Shown piece by piece: positions 51,211 to 51,227 of a DNA stretch of 51,227 nt. The position numbers and the translations under genes are program-made. The notes under the pieces were generated by a model that saw nothing but the letters and a program-made list of their open reading frames with translations, made no database searches and was not told where the DNA came from. Within the stretch, counting starts at the first letter, position 1. The number at the start of each line of letters is the position of its first letter. This stretch comes from Firmicutes bacterium UBA7510 (GTDB lineage Bacteria; Bacillota; Clostridia; Tissierellales; Sedimentibacteraceae), in the NCBI GenBank assembly GCA_002479485.1, contig DLNM01000002.1:1-51227 (forward strand), read 5' to 3'.

Positions 51211-51227
51211 ATAATAATCTTTTAAAT

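Overview
The window is about 51 kb of very AT-rich DNA (roughly 30% G+C by eye). It looks like the chromosome of a strictly anaerobic, endospore-forming member of the Clostridia/Tissierellia. The spore protease GPR and the engulfment hydrolase SpoIIP point to an endospore former. Two tandem desulfoferrodoxins and a ferredoxin-like protein point to a strict anaerobe. T-box leaders, GGAGG ribosome sites and occasional TTG/GTG starts are typical of Firmicutes. Sequence alone does not fix the genus; a Sedimentibacter-like organism would fit, as an inference. Most genes lie on the minus strand.

Layout. 0.2-8.2 kb: redox repressor Rex, a secreted 5'-nucleotidase with a LysM anchor, a cell-surface O-acyl-transfer pair (MBOAT plus AlgX/DHHW-like), a DUF4358-type lipoprotein and glutamine-dependent NAD synthetase. 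8.4-10.8 kb (plus strand): a ThiF/MoeB-type adenylyltransferase, then a histidine T-box and hisS. 10.9-16.6 kb: ornithine aminotransferase, the operon [HTH-only AraC protein - map - pepP], and glycerol kinase. 16.7-21 kb: YmaF-like protein, greA, two desulfoferrodoxins, a 4Fe-4S protein and a DEAD-box helicase. 21.03-21.49 kb is a gene-free stretch packed with nested inverted repeats. 21.5-31.2 kb: tldD-pmbA, a PhzF-family protein, and the conserved hemW-lepA-spoIIP-gpr/rpsT block. 31.2-44.9 kb is accessory in character: a TetR/methyltransferase pair, a two-gene ABC exporter with a GC-rich operator-like palindrome, a GNAT gene with a relic of a second one, a divergent MetRS-like ligase behind its own T-box, an AraC-GyrI regulator between two copies of one terminator, and a dipeptide operon [pepV - epimerase - transporter]. 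45.0-49.5 kb: holA, comEC and a divergent YprB-like nuclease. 49.6-51.2 kb: seventeen tRNA genes on the minus strand, all with encoded CCA.

How it fits together. The comEC-holA and rpsT/gpr-spoIIP-lepA-hemW blocks keep the orientation they have in Bacillus, where they adjoin. Here about 14 kb of transport, regulation and peptide-use genes separates them. pepV, epimerase and transporter form a coherent route for taking up or recycling dipeptides, including murein-derived L-Ala-Glu, and their leader looks attenuated.

The points most worth a second look are: (1) the MetRS-like ligase, which has a degenerate KMSKS loop, lacks the usual anticodon-reading Pro-Trp and has a T-box specifier that reads ACA rather than ATG; (2) the structured gene-free island at 21.03-21.49 kb, part of which looks like a small TA-flanked inverted-repeat element; (3) the pepV leader attenuator; and (4) a tRNA-Gly whose T-loop carries C at position 55.
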